Shown here: piece by piece, positions 7,249-16,070 of the stretch
Position numbering within the stretch: the stretch's first letter is position 1
Layout: every line of letters starts with the position of its first letter
From: Mycolicibacterium frederiksbergense
GTDB taxonomy: Bacteria > Actinomycetota > Actinomycetes > Mycobacteriales > Mycobacteriaceae
Reading direction: 5' to 3'
DNA length: 64,000 nucleotides
Assembly: GCF_029893345.1 (NCBI RefSeq)
Contig: NZ_JARXVE010000002.1
Location: 744,001 to 808,000 of the forward strand
The notes under the pieces: generated by a model
What the model saw: the letters and a program-made list of their open reading frames with translations, nothing else
Database searches by the model: none
What the model was told of the DNA's origin: nothing
Made by a program: the position numbers and the translations under genes

Positions 7249-8072
7249 GCAACTCCTGATTCTGGCCATCCCGGATATGGCGGCGGGGTGCCGCCGAACG
7301 CCGGGCACAAACTCTGATGCGCACACCACGAGCACAACCGCGACGGGTTGGGCCGGAAGTCACCGGCGGCCCCGGCCATCTGGATGGCCTGCCAGATCGC
7401 CATCAACGTGCGTTCGAACCGCAGCAGCTCGGCATGCTCGGGGGAGTAGTCGAGCACCTGGCCGTCGGCCAGATACAACAACCGCAGCCGGGACGGCATC
7501 ACGCCGCGTGAGCGCAGCAACGCCACGGCATAGAACTTCATCTGGAACATCGCCTTGAACTCGGCCTGCGCCCAAGCCTCGGACGGCGCTTTGCCGGTCT
7601 TGTAATCGACGACGCGCAGCTCCCCGGTGGGCGCGACGTCAATCCGGTCGACGAATCCGCGCAACAGCGTGCCGTCGGCCAACTCGACCTCGAGGCGGTG
7701 CTCGCACGACTGCGGGTCGAACCGGGTCGGATCCTCCAGCCGGTAGTACCCCGACAACAGCGCCCTGGCCTCGGCGAGCAAGACGGTGGGATCGTCCACA
7801 TCGGCCAACTCGGGCTCGGCGGCCAGCACCTGCTCCCACGCCGGCTCGACAAGCGTCAGGGCGGTGTCATGTACCCGCTCGGCCGCCGGCAGCCCGTAGA
7901 GCTGCTCTAACGCTGCATGCACCAGCGATCCGCGCAGCTGCGCAGTGGACCGCGGCTCGGGCAGTCGATCGATGGCCCGGAACCGGTACAGCAGCGGACA
8001 CTGCTTGAAGTCGCCGGCCCGTGACGGTGACAGCGCCGGGCGGCGCGGTGTCGGGGCCGGTTCTTCGCTCAC
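7245..8072 (-). CDS. RecB/Cas4-like PD-(D/E)XK nuclease with probable Fe-S cluster
   Basis: A 275-residue single-domain nuclease. The N-terminus SPSRAGDFKQCPLLYRFRAIDRLP is the standard start of RecB-family exonucleases. The metal site is given by GFVDRID and VVDYKTGK (Asp, Asp-x-Lys). One cysteine near residue 25 and three in the C-terminal LCSWCAHQSLCPAF match the four ligands of the 4Fe-4S cluster of AddB/Cas4-type enzymes. GTG at 8072 was chosen as start because upstream frame sequence is non-conserved in character. M. tuberculosis has an orthologue beside trmI. A role in DNA repair is likely; no CRISPR genes are near. Confidence 0.88.
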   Translation of the reverse strand: MSEEPAPTPRRPALSPSRAGDFKQCPLLYRFRAIDRLPEPRSTAQLRGSLVHAALEQLYGLPAAERVHDTALTLVEPAWEQVLAAEPELADVDDPTVLLAEARALLSGYYRLEDPTRFDPQSCEHRLEVELADGTLLRGFVDRIDVAPTGELRVVDYKTGKAPSEAWAQAEFKAMFQMKFYAVALLRSRGVMPSRLRLLYLADGQVLDYSPEHAELLRFERTLMAIWQAIQMAGAAGDFRPNPSRLCSWCAHQSLCPAFGGTPPPYPGWPESGVA

Positions 8073-8086
8073 GCCTGTAAGCCTAG

Positions 8087-9007
<921 letters not shown>

Positions 9008-9021
9008 GTCGGGCGACTGAA

Positions 9022-9315
9022 TCAGTCGTCGCTGTGGTGTAAGCCCCTTCGGGCGGAGAGCAATTCGAGCTCAGGGCGGCCCGCGACCAGACGTTCGGCG
9101 GCGTCGAGTACGTCGACTACGTGAGCACGGTCCGCGGCCGCCAGCGCCACGCCGATGCCCGCGCGGCGATGCAGATCCTGGGTTCCGGTTTCGGCCGCTG
9201 ATACCGCGAGTTTGCGGTGCAGCTCGGCGATCACCGGCCGGATCACCGATCGCTTCTGTTTGAGCGAGTGCACGTCACCGAGCAGCAGGTCGAACTCCAA
9301 CCATCCGATCCACAT
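9022..9315 (-). CDS. DUF503 (YlxP-like) protein
   Basis: A 97-residue DUF503 protein. The opening WIGWLEFDLLLGDVHSLKQKRSVIRPVIAELHRK is the family hallmark, with the LKQKR motif. It resembles the M. tuberculosis protein next to TrmI. YlxP of other bacteria often sits by rbfA/infB and is proposed to be ribosome- or nucleic-acid-linked, but its role is not firmly known. It is the last gene of a three-gene reverse cluster after the two Mtb12-like genes, six bases behind the lipoprotein gene. Confidence 0.88.
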   Translation of the reverse strand: MWIGWLEFDLLLGDVHSLKQKRSVIRPVIAELHRKLAVSAAETGTQDLHRRAGIGVALAAADRAHVVDVLDAAERLVAGRPELELLSARRGLHHSDD

Positions 9316-9321
9316 ATCGGC

Positions 9322-9876
9322 TCAGCGGGTCGGCGTCGGGGCGGGCGGTGCCGCGGTGGATGAACCGGCGGCCGCCCCCATTACCAGCAGCAGATCGGCG
9401 GTGTGCCTGGTCAGCTGCCAGTCACCGCCGCGCTGGGTGAATTCCATCGGGAAGCTGAAGGTGCGGGCCGAAGAGTCGCCCCCGGCGCTGACCTTGACGG
9501 TCGTGACCACATCGCCCGGCTCGATTTGCGACCACCCCAAATCGGTGGCCTCGAAGCTCAGTGGATCGAAACCGTTGTCGACGAGGGCGCGGCCGAATCT
9601 GTCCAGTGCGGCGGCGTCGTCGGCGGTGGCCTGTTGGACCAGGCCGATCTTGTCGGCGCCGGCGACGTTGACGTCGGCCAGGCGGTACAGCACATCCGTC
9701 AGCGCGTCGGCGCCGGGCAGGGCTTCCGCCGGCGGGGGTGTCGGAGCCGGCGACGTGAGCTCACTGGTCACCGGGTGTGACTTCTTGGTCGGGCGATCGT
9801 CAGTGCTGCACCCACAGAGCCCGAATGCCGCCACGATCGTGGCGGCACTCAGGACTGCGATACGGGTTCGGTTCAA
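9322..9876 (-). CDS. Lipoprotein of the LppK / Mtb12-like family
   Basis: A 184-residue predicted lipoprotein. The signal peptide (IAVLSAATIVAAFG) ends in a lipobox LCGC with Cys23 as the lipidated residue. A Pro/Thr-rich linker (PAPTPPPAEALPG) follows, then a domain of about 120 residues. That domain has the same helix-plus-sheet order as the neighbouring Mtb12-like protein: DALTDVLYRLADVNVAGADKI, then strands, then WQLTRHTADLLLVM. It corresponds in place to LppK beside mpa in M. tuberculosis. Cell-envelope location is confident, function unknown. Confidence 0.82.
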   Translation of the reverse strand: MNRTRIAVLSAATIVAAFGLCGCSTDDRPTKKSHPVTSELTSPAPTPPPAEALPGADALTDVLYRLADVNVAGADKIGLVQQATADDAAALDRFGRALVDNGFDPLSFEATDLGWSQIEPGDVVTTVKVSAGGDSSARTFSFPMEFTQRGGDWQLTRHTADLLLVMGAAAGSSTAAPPAPTPTR

Positions 9877-9884
9877 CTACCTGC

Positions 9885-10388
9885 TCAGCCGACAGAGGAC
9901 AGCAATGCCATGGCCGACCCCTTGGAGATCTGCCAGCCGGTCGGGCTCGGGCCTGCCACGAACTGGATGTTCTGGGTGGCGGTGCCACCGGTGGCCGAGG
10001 TCGCGGTGACATCCGCGAACGCCACACCCCCCTGGTCGTCGATGTTGGCGATGTCGAAGGTCAGCGGGAACTTCCCTTCAGCCGCGGCCTTGCTGTACGC
10101 GCGGTCCGCCGCGATGCTCTCGATACGGCCGATGCCGCCCTGGATGTAGGGTGCCTTGCCGGCGAACGAGCCACCATTCGCGAGCGCCTGCAGGGTCTGC
10201 ACCAGCGGCGACGCCAGCTCCGGCGCCGGGGCCTGCGGGAGGGGTGCGTCGAACACCACCGGCTGGATCGCCGGCGAGGCCGACATGCCGCTGGATGCAA
10301 TGGAAGTCACACCCGCCGCTGCTCCGCCCACCACGGCGGCGGCTGCAGCTGCGGTGATAAAGCCGGTAACTAGGGTTTTCGGGGTCAC
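9885..10388 (-). CDS. Mtb12/CFP2-like secreted antigen
   Basis: A 167-residue exported protein strongly reminiscent of the low-molecular-weight antigen Mtb12 (CFP2) of M. tuberculosis. Shared features are the alanine-rich signal region ending GGAAAGVTSIASS, the QPVVFDAPLPQ segment and GGIGRIESIAADRAYSKAA. The C-terminal end is PTGWQISKGSAMALLSS. The protein should be secreted after signal cleavage near residue 35. It is the first gene of the reverse cluster and its start lies 145 bases from mpa, which runs the other way. Function of the family is not established. Confidence 0.85.
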   Translation of the reverse strand: MTPKTLVTGFITAAAAAAVVGGAAAGVTSIASSGMSASPAIQPVVFDAPLPQAPAPELASPLVQTLQALANGGSFAGKAPYIQGGIGRIESIAADRAYSKAAAEGKFPLTFDIANIDDQGGVAFADVTATSATGGTATQNIQFVAGPSPTGWQISKGSAMALLSSVG

Positions 10389-10533
10389 GACTGTCCTTTC
10401 GATCGGACCAACTGGACTTAGAGGCTAACAGTGGTGCTGGTGTGTCTAATTCCTAGAGCGCACACAATGGCTGAATCGCCGGTAGCGTTGAAGTTGTTAC
10501 TGCACCAACTTGCGGTGCGGGAGGGAGCGCAAT

Positions 10534-12375
10534 ATGAGTGAGTCAGAGCGTTCTGACGGGTATGCCGAGGGTTTCTCGAGTGGTTACTCGCAGCCCATGT
10601 CCAGCGATGATGCCGCTGAGCTGGAATCGCTACGCCGGGAGGCCGCGATTCTGCGAGATCAGCTGGAAAACGCGGTTGGGCCGCAGAGCGGATTGCGCAG
10701 CGCCCGCGACGTGCACCAGCTGGAGGCGCGGATCGACTCCCTCGCATCCCGTAACGCCAAGTTGATGGACACCCTCAAAGAGGCCCGCCAGCAGCTACTC
10801 GCCCTTCGCGAGGAAGTGGACCGGCTGGGCCAGCCACCCAGTGGCTACGGTGTGCTGCTGGGCACGCACGAAGACGACACCGTCGACGTGTTCACCTCGG
10901 GGCGCAAGATGCGACTGACCTGCTCGCCGAACATCGAGACCAAATCGCTCAAACAGGGGCAGACGGTCCGTCTCAACGAGGCGCTGACCGTGGTCGAGGC
11001 CGGCAACTACGAAGCGGTCGGCGAGATCAGCACGCTGCGCGAGATCCTGGCCGACGGCCACCGTGCGCTCGTGGTCGGGCACGCCGACGAGGAACGCATC
11101 GTGTGGCTGGCCGAGCCGCTGATCGTGGCCGAGGACCTGTCCGAGGACGCCGAGGCGCTGCTCGACGACGACCGGCCCCGCAAGTTGCGCCCGGGGGACT
11201 CACTGCTGGTCGACACCAAGGCCGGCTACGCGTTCGAGCGCATCCCCAAGGCCGAGGTCGAGGACCTGGTGCTCGAAGAGGTACCAGATGTCAGCTACAA
11301 CGACATCGGCGGTCTGGGCCGGCAGATCGAGCAGATCCGCGACGCCGTGGAACTGCCGTTCCTGCACAAGGAGCTCTACCGCGAGTACTCGCTGCGCCCG
11401 CCCAAGGGCGTGCTGCTCTACGGTCCTCCCGGCTGCGGTAAGACGTTGATCGCCAAGGCCGTGGCCAACTCGCTGGCCAAGAAGATGGCCGAGGTCCGCG
11501 GCGACGACGCCCGCGAGGCGAAGAGCTATTTCCTCAACATCAAGGGCCCGGAGCTGCTCAACAAGTTCGTCGGTGAGACCGAGCGTCACATCCGGCTGAT
11601 CTTCCAGCGCGCCAGGGAGAAGGCCTCCGAGGGCACCCCGGTGATCGTGTTCTTCGATGAGATGGACTCGATTTTCCGCACCCGCGGAACCGGCGTCAGC
11701 TCTGACGTGGAGACAACCGTTGTGCCGCAGCTGCTTTCGGAGATCGACGGTGTCGAGGGGCTGGAGAACGTCATCGTCATCGGTGCCTCCAACCGTGAGG
11801 ACATGATCGACCCGGCGATCCTGCGGCCGGGCCGCCTGGACGTCAAGATCAAGATCGAGCGGCCGGATGCCGAATCGGCACAGGACATCTTCAGCAAGTA
11901 CCTGACCGAGGCGCTGCCGGTGCATGCCGACGATCTCGCGGAGTTCGGCGGGGACCGTTCGCTGACCATCAAGACGATGATCGAGAAGGTCGTCGACCGG
12001 ATGTACGCCGAGATCGACGACAACCGGTTCCTGGAGGTCACCTACGCCAATGGTGACAAGGAAGTCATGTACTTCAAGGACTTCAACTCCGGCGCGATGA
12101 TCCAGAACGTGGTCGATCGGGCGAAGAAGAACGCGATCAAGGCGGTGCTGGAGACGGGGCAGCCCGGTCTGCGAATCCAGCATCTGCTGGATTCGATCGT
12201 CGACGAGTTCGCCGAGAACGAGGACCTGCCGAACACCACGAATCCCGATGACTGGGCCCGGATTTCGGGTAAGAAGGGCGAGCGGATCGTCTACATCCGC
12301 ACGCTGGTCACCGGGAAGAGCTCCAGTGCGAGCCGTGCCATTGACACCGAGTCGAACCTGGGGCAGTACCTGTAG
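10534..12375 (+). CDS. mpa: Proteasome-activating AAA ATPase Mpa (ARC)
   Basis: Mpa recognises pupylated proteins through its N-terminal coiled coil, unfolds them with ATP and feeds them into the 20S proteasome. In this 613-residue protein the coiled coil spans about residues 25-95, then double OB folds, then the AAA module. Walker A GPPGCGKT is at 297-304, and Walker B VIVFFDE has Asp375-Glu376. The C-terminus ends GQYL, whose penultimate Tyr docks on the proteasome alpha ring. The ATG at 10534 was chosen for its GGAGGGA ribosome site. It is separated here from dop-pup-prcBA by about 8.5 kb. Confidence 0.97.
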   Translation: MSESERSDGYAEGFSSGYSQPMSSDDAAELESLRREAAILRDQLENAVGPQSGLRSARDVHQLEARIDSLASRNAKLMDTLKEARQQLLALREEVDRLGQPPSGYGVLLGTHEDDTVDVFTSGRKMRLTCSPNIETKSLKQGQTVRLNEALTVVEAGNYEAVGEISTLREILADGHRALVVGHADEERIVWLAEPLIVAEDLSEDAEALLDDDRPRKLRPGDSLLVDTKAGYAFERIPKAEVEDLVLEEVPDVSYNDIGGLGRQIEQIRDAVELPFLHKELYREYSLRPPKGVLLYGPPGCGKTLIAKAVANSLAKKMAEVRGDDAREAKSYFLNIKGPELLNKFVGETERHIRLIFQRAREKASEGTPVIVFFDEMDSIFRTRGTGVSSDVETTVVPQLLSEIDGVEGLENVIVIGASNREDMIDPAILRPGRLDVKIKIERPDAESAQDIFSKYLTEALPVHADDLAEFGGDRSLTIKTMIEKVVDRMYAEIDDNRFLEVTYANGDKEVMYFKDFNSGAMIQNVVDRAKKNAIKAVLETGQPGLRIQHLLDSIVDEFAENEDLPNTTNPDDWARISGKKGERIVYIRTLVTGKSSSASRAIDTESNLGQYL

Positions 12376-12434
12376 TCCCGTACTTGTAGGCGAATCGGCC
12401 CCCACCTGGGCGGCGCCGGTGGCAGCATGATGAC

Positions 12435-12932
12435 GTGACCACACCGGCGCTGTCCTGGGACGTGGTGTCCGTCGACAAACCCGACGACCTCAACGTCGTG
12501 ATCGGGCAGGCGCACTTCATCAAGACGGTGGAGGACCTGCACGAAGCCATGGTCGGGGTGAGCTCGTCATTGCGGTTCGGGCTGGCCTTCTGCGAGGCGT
12601 CCGGCCCGCGGCTGGTACGCCGCAGCGGCAACGATCCCGAGCTGGTCGAGTTGGCGACCCGCAACGCGATGGCCATCGCCGCCGGGCACACGTTCGTGAT
12701 CTTCCTGCGCGAGGGCTTTCCGGTGAACGTGCTCAACCCGATCAAGGGGGTTCCCGAAGTCTGTTCGATCTTCTGCGCCACCGCCAATCCGGTCGACGTG
12801 CTGGTCGCCGTCACACCACTCGGTCGCGGTATCGCGGGTGTGATCGACGGGCAGCCGCCGCTGGGCGTCGAATCTGACGTCGAGGCGACGGCCCGGCGGG
12901 ATCTGTTGCGCGCGATCGGCTACAAGCTCTGA
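12435..12932 (+). CDS. Adenosine-specific kinase family protein
   Basis: A 165-residue protein matching the adenosine-specific kinase family (DUF355 type), first known from archaea. The features seen are VSVDKPDDLNVVIGQAHFIKTVEDLHEAM, FGLAFCEASGPRLVRRSGND, HTFVIFLREGFPVNVLNPIK and the glycine-rich IAGVIDGQPPLGVE. The nucleoside-kinase activity reported for an archaeal member is not proven in bacteria. It begins with GTG 59 bases after mpa on the same strand and could be read through from it. What it does next to a proteasome ATPase is unknown. Confidence 0.82.
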   Translation: MTTPALSWDVVSVDKPDDLNVVIGQAHFIKTVEDLHEAMVGVSSSLRFGLAFCEASGPRLVRRSGNDPELVELATRNAMAIAAGHTFVIFLREGFPVNVLNPIKGVPEVCSIFCATANPVDVLVAVTPLGRGIAGVIDGQPPLGVESDVEATARRDLLRAIGYKL

Positions 12933-13053
12933 GGGTCCAGGGTTCCGGCCATCGGGCATGCCGTGTACACCGAATCGGAATGCGGACGCGCCGTCGTGAG
13001 TGGGTCATCTGAGTTGACCCCGGTTTGGTCGGTCTGCATCACGAATTTCGGCC
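12933..13053. other. Spacer with no gene seen
   Basis: Non-coding spacer between the adenosine-specific kinase gene and the methyltransferase remnant. I see no convincing hairpin or promoter. The sequence downstream to 13550 is likewise gene-poor except for the remnant described separately. Confidence 0.35.
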
Positions 13054-13245
13054 CTACGCGGTGGTGGCCGTCGGCTCTTGCTTCGTGCCGATGAACAGGC
13101 CGCGGCCAATCGGGCCGACTGGGTCGTGCGAAACCTGCAATCCCGCCGAGTCCAGGGCTTTCCGATAGTCATCGACCGAGTAGAGACCGAGCGGGTGCAA
13201 CTCGACGAACGATTCGACGTGGTCGTTCGTGGAGATGGTCTAGTG
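13054..13245 (-). pseudogene. C-terminal remnant of a SAM-dependent methyltransferase
   Basis: Read on the reverse strand, about 62 codons end at a TAG at 13054-13056. They translate as a recognisable methyltransferase tail: TNDHVESFVELHPLGLYS, VDDYRKALDSAGLQVSHDP, then GPIGRGLFIGTKQEPTATT. The G-L-Y/F-S, D-Y-x-x-A-L-x-x-A-G-L and G-R-G-L-F-I-G pattern is the usual C-terminus of small class I methyltransferases of actinobacteria. An in-frame TAG lies just upstream of this piece and the SAM-binding part is absent, so only a fragment survives. It is a gene relic, not a working enzyme. Confidence 0.55.
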
Positions 13246-13550
13246 TCATTCGAATGTGCTTATGTGCCCGGTGATTCCGTTCGTTGATACCCGGTCCACG
13301 GCGACGCCTGGAGCGTTCGCTGATTCAGCAACCTGATGAGGCCCGCGCCAGTCTCCCAGGGGGGACGTGCTGGGCTCGTCGAACGAATTTGCCCATGTTG
13401 AGCTGACGTGTGCCCACGGCCGTCTGATTGACGACGGCGGTGCGGCTGGCGGGTGACGCTATCCACTGGTGCTGGCCGGGCGGTATTTCGGTTGATGGAG
13501 CGGTTGGTCGACGTGTGGAATAGTCCTAGGCGCACATCGGGGAGAGTGTT

Positions 13551-14120
13551 TTGGCGCAACGGAAGTCATCTGTGAATGTATCGAGTGAAGTGCTGTTCAT
13601 CGGGGGCCGATCTGGTGTCGGTAAGAGCAGTCTTGGCCTCCAGATCCACGGCCAGCTGTCGGCGGCGGGTGTGCGGCATTGCCTGATCGAGGGCGACTAC
13701 CTCGATATGGCCTACCCGGAGCCCGCGGAACACGGTCTGGCCGAACAGAACCTGGCCGCGGTGTGGGCCAACTATCGTGCCCTGGGCTACCGACGGTTGA
13801 TCTACACGAACACAGCCAGCGTCCTCGGTGAGGTGACCGACCAGCTGACCTCGGCGATGGGTGATAACCCTAGGGTTTTTGCCGTCCTACTGACGTGCAC
13901 GGATGAAACCGCCCGACAGCGGCTTTCCAGGCGTGAAATCGGCACCGCTCTCAACGAGCACCTGGAACGCAGCGCTGAGGCCGCCAGCCTGTTGGACAGC
14001 GACAGCCCGGGGCAGGTCCGTCGACTTCAGACTGATGGTCGTTCACTTGTGGACGTCGCCGGTGAGGTTCTCGGAATAACCGGTTGGCTGCCAACAGAAC
14101 CCATGACCCTGGGTCGTTGA
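13551..14120 (+). CDS. P-loop ATPase/kinase of unknown substrate
   Basis: A 189-residue nucleotide-binding protein. Walker A is GGRSGVGKSS (Lys25) after a hydrophobic strand VLFIG. An adenylylsulfate-kinase-like fold is suggested by CLIEGDYLDMAYPEP, where the Asp follows a strand, and by VFAVLLTCTDETARQRLSRREIGT, which resembles a lid region with paired arginines. Size and layout fit small-molecule kinases or zeta-toxin-like kinases, but no specific substrate motif is recognised. Start taken at TTG 13551; GTG at 13572 is an alternative. It lies two bases before the next gene, so the pair is one operon. Confidence 0.75.
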   Translation: MAQRKSSVNVSSEVLFIGGRSGVGKSSLGLQIHGQLSAAGVRHCLIEGDYLDMAYPEPAEHGLAEQNLAAVWANYRALGYRRLIYTNTASVLGEVTDQLTSAMGDNPRVFAVLLTCTDETARQRLSRREIGTALNEHLERSAEAASLLDSDSPGQVRRLQTDGRSLVDVAGEVLGITGWLPTEPMTLGR

Positions 14121-14121
14121 C

Positions 14122-14778
14122 GTGGGTTTGCTGGCAAGTGTGGGTGGCACGAGTTCTTCAATCTGGCCTGTGGTGCATGCCGAGCGTCGGGCGCTAGTTG
14201 AGGACGTGGCCGGCCTGGAGGCCGCGGAATGGGAGGTCCCGTCATTGTGCGTCGGCTGGGCCGTGCGTGACGTTGTCGCGCACCTGGCGGCCACGGCGGC
14301 GCTAACTCGTATCGGCTTCGCACGAGAGTTCACCAGGGCAAGGTTCAGCGTCGACCGAATCATCGAAAGACAGGTGGCCCTCGCACGCGAACAGAACGCC
14401 ACGGCGTCGTTGATGGCGCTCCGATCAGCCGTGGATGAAGTTGCCTCACCGCCGCTTCCGCTGATCACCCGCATCATCGAGATCGTGGTGCACGGAGAGG
14501 ATATTCGGCGCCCGTTGGGCATTAACCACGTCTACTCGACGACGTATATCGCAGACGCGGTCGCGTATCTGTACAGCGACCGCCCCTCAGGTGGCAAACA
14601 GCGACTCAAGGGCCTCACGATGTTGGCGACTGATGCCCACTTCTGTGTGGGTGACGGAGCGTTGGTGACGGGTCCGGCGGTCGCACTGCTGCTCGCGGCG
14701 TCCGGACGGTTGGCTGTATTTGATGAGCTATCCGGGCCGGGTGTGAGTCAGCTCATCAACCGGGTCCTTCAAGCGTGA
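14122..14778 (+). CDS. Maleylpyruvate-isomerase-family mycothiol-dependent-type enzyme
   Basis: A 218-residue protein of the DinB/YfiT-like four-helix family that in actinobacteria includes mycothiol-dependent maleylpyruvate isomerases. Characteristic pieces are HAERRALVEDVAGLEAAEWEVPSLC, then VGWAVRDVVAHLAA (with the conserved metal His). RIIEIVVHGEDIRRPLG (second His) follows, and a C-terminal domain has the GPAVALLLAASGR motif. These histidines would hold a divalent metal. Substrate is unknown. The GTG start lies just after the kinase stop, implying co-expression with it. Confidence 0.82.
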   Translation: MGLLASVGGTSSSIWPVVHAERRALVEDVAGLEAAEWEVPSLCVGWAVRDVVAHLAATAALTRIGFAREFTRARFSVDRIIERQVALAREQNATASLMALRSAVDEVASPPLPLITRIIEIVVHGEDIRRPLGINHVYSTTYIADAVAYLYSDRPSGGKQRLKGLTMLATDAHFCVGDGALVTGPAVALLLAASGRLAVFDELSGPGVSQLINRVLQA

Positions 14779-15477
14779 CAACGGAACTCGTGCTGCGGTA
14801 GCGAGAGTGGGCGGAGTTGGCGGCGGAGTGCCAGTCACCTGTTCGCGGCTCTGTCGGTAGTGAAGTCGAGCGGGTCCGTGAGTGTAGGCGGCGGAAAAGA
14901 CTCACATCCAGCCGACGTTGACCAGCCGGTTGTTCGCGATTTGCCGGTGGGTGATGCAGATCGACCGACCGGAGGCTTGCGCCATGGCCTGTGCGGCCGG
15001 GATCGGGTTGCGGTGGTGGGTCTCGGGCCTCGGTCCCGTGCGGTGTTGCCCGGCGGGCGGCGCGGGGCAGCGGCGCAAATCGGTGGAATTTCTGGTGGAA
15101 TTTCACCGACAATGCCGGCCGCGGCGCGCCGACGATTATTAGATTTTCATTTGAATTTCGCGTCGAAAAAACTCGGCGAAAATCGCGTAGATTTCGGCTG
15201 ATTTTCCCGTCTGCGGGAATGGTGTGCGGGTTCGGGTACATGCGTACCTCGGGGTGGCGCTGTTGCTCATGTCACGATTCGATAACACCGATAAATTTAT
15301 CTGAGATCGAAATTAATCGTCATCGTCACTGGTCAAGCCCCATGGCGGCGGGTGGGTTCACTCGCCTGATGCGGTGTCGGTGCTTGATCCGGGCATGCGG
15401 GTGTGCTTACGTCGAAGGCACCGATGGCTTGAAACTGACGATGATGCTGACTGTTCGGTGGTGACTTTCAACTCGAT
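14779..15477. other. 700-base spacer before ectA, with AT-rich part and direct repeat
   Basis: No convincing gene. The reverse strand shows an open but start-less stretch (about 14913-15090) ending RSICITHRQIANNRLVNVGWM, too weak to call. GGTGGAATTTC occurs twice in tandem at 15082-15092 and 15094-15104. From about 15085 to 15200, and again near 15275-15320, the sequence turns AT-rich against its GC-rich surroundings. A near-palindrome GGTACATGCGTACC lies at about 15235-15248. The ect promoter is probably in the last 250 bases, but I cannot place its boxes reliably. Confidence 0.45.
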
Positions 15478-16023
15478 ATGCGTGCTTTACAAAGCGTCCC
15501 GGGGCGCCATTCCCGGGAAGAACTCCTGCGCCCTCCACGGGGCGTCGATGCGATTGGTATCCGGGACCTGGCGGAAGCCACCGGGGTGCTCGATCTGAAT
15601 TCCGCCTACGCTTATCTGCTGCTGGCGACCGATTTTGCTGCCACGTCAATCGTGGCCGAATGTGATGGTGGCCTGCGCGGCTTCATCACGGGCTATCACC
15701 CGCCGCCGCGGCCCGACGTGCTGTTCGTCTGGCAGGTCGCGGTATCCCCGACGGTGCAGGGCGGTGGGCTGGCCAGCACGATGCTCGACGCGCTCGTGCA
15801 TCGGGTGCGATCGCAGCGGTGCGGGCAGCCGGTCACCGTGGAAGCCACGGTCGCGCCCAGTAACGCCGCGTCACGTGCATTCTTCGGCGCCTTCGCGCGC
15901 CGCCACGGGGTTCCGCTCGTCGAGGACCCGCATTTCGGACGTGATCTCCTCGACGCCGACGGAGCGCACGAGGAGGAGCCCATCCTGCGGATGGGGCCCA
16001 TCGCCAGTCCAGTTTTTCGCTGA
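15478..16023 (+). CDS. ectA: L-2,4-diaminobutyrate acetyltransferase EctA
   Basis: EctA acetylates L-2,4-diaminobutyrate to N-gamma-acetyldiaminobutyrate in ectoine synthesis. The 181-residue GNAT-fold protein shows LDLNSAYAYLLLATDFAATSIVAE and the acetyl-CoA loop FVWQVAVSPTVQGGGLASTML. It continues with VTVEATVAPSNAASRAFFGAFARR, as in known EctA proteins. It is first in the ectABCD operon, 47 bases before ectB. An A/T-rich leader upstream suggests promoter sequence. A MarR-type EctR regulator was looked for nearby and is not present. Confidence 0.93.
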   Translation: MRALQSVPGRHSREELLRPPRGVDAIGIRDLAEATGVLDLNSAYAYLLLATDFAATSIVAECDGGLRGFITGYHPPPRPDVLFVWQVAVSPTVQGGGLASTMLDALVHRVRSQRCGQPVTVEATVAPSNAASRAFFGAFARRHGVPLVEDPHFGRDLLDADGAHEEEPILRMGPIASPVFR

Positions 16024-16070
16024 AATCAACTCTGTAACAACCATTTTGATTCGATCGGAAGGATCATCCC

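Noticed and set aside
11200..12444. Long reverse open frame of 414 codons opposite mpa
   Set aside because: Shadow frame caused by GC-rich codon bias; the forward strand carries full-length Mpa with all motifs.
13078..13287. Forward 69-codon open frame in the spacer before the kinase gene
   Set aside because: The reverse strand of the same bases reads as a methyltransferase tail, which explains the open frame better.
14913..15090. Possible small gene on the reverse strand ending RSICITHRQIANNRLVNVGWM
   Set aside because: No start codon or ribosome site gives a sensible protein and I know no family for it; recorded only as an observation.
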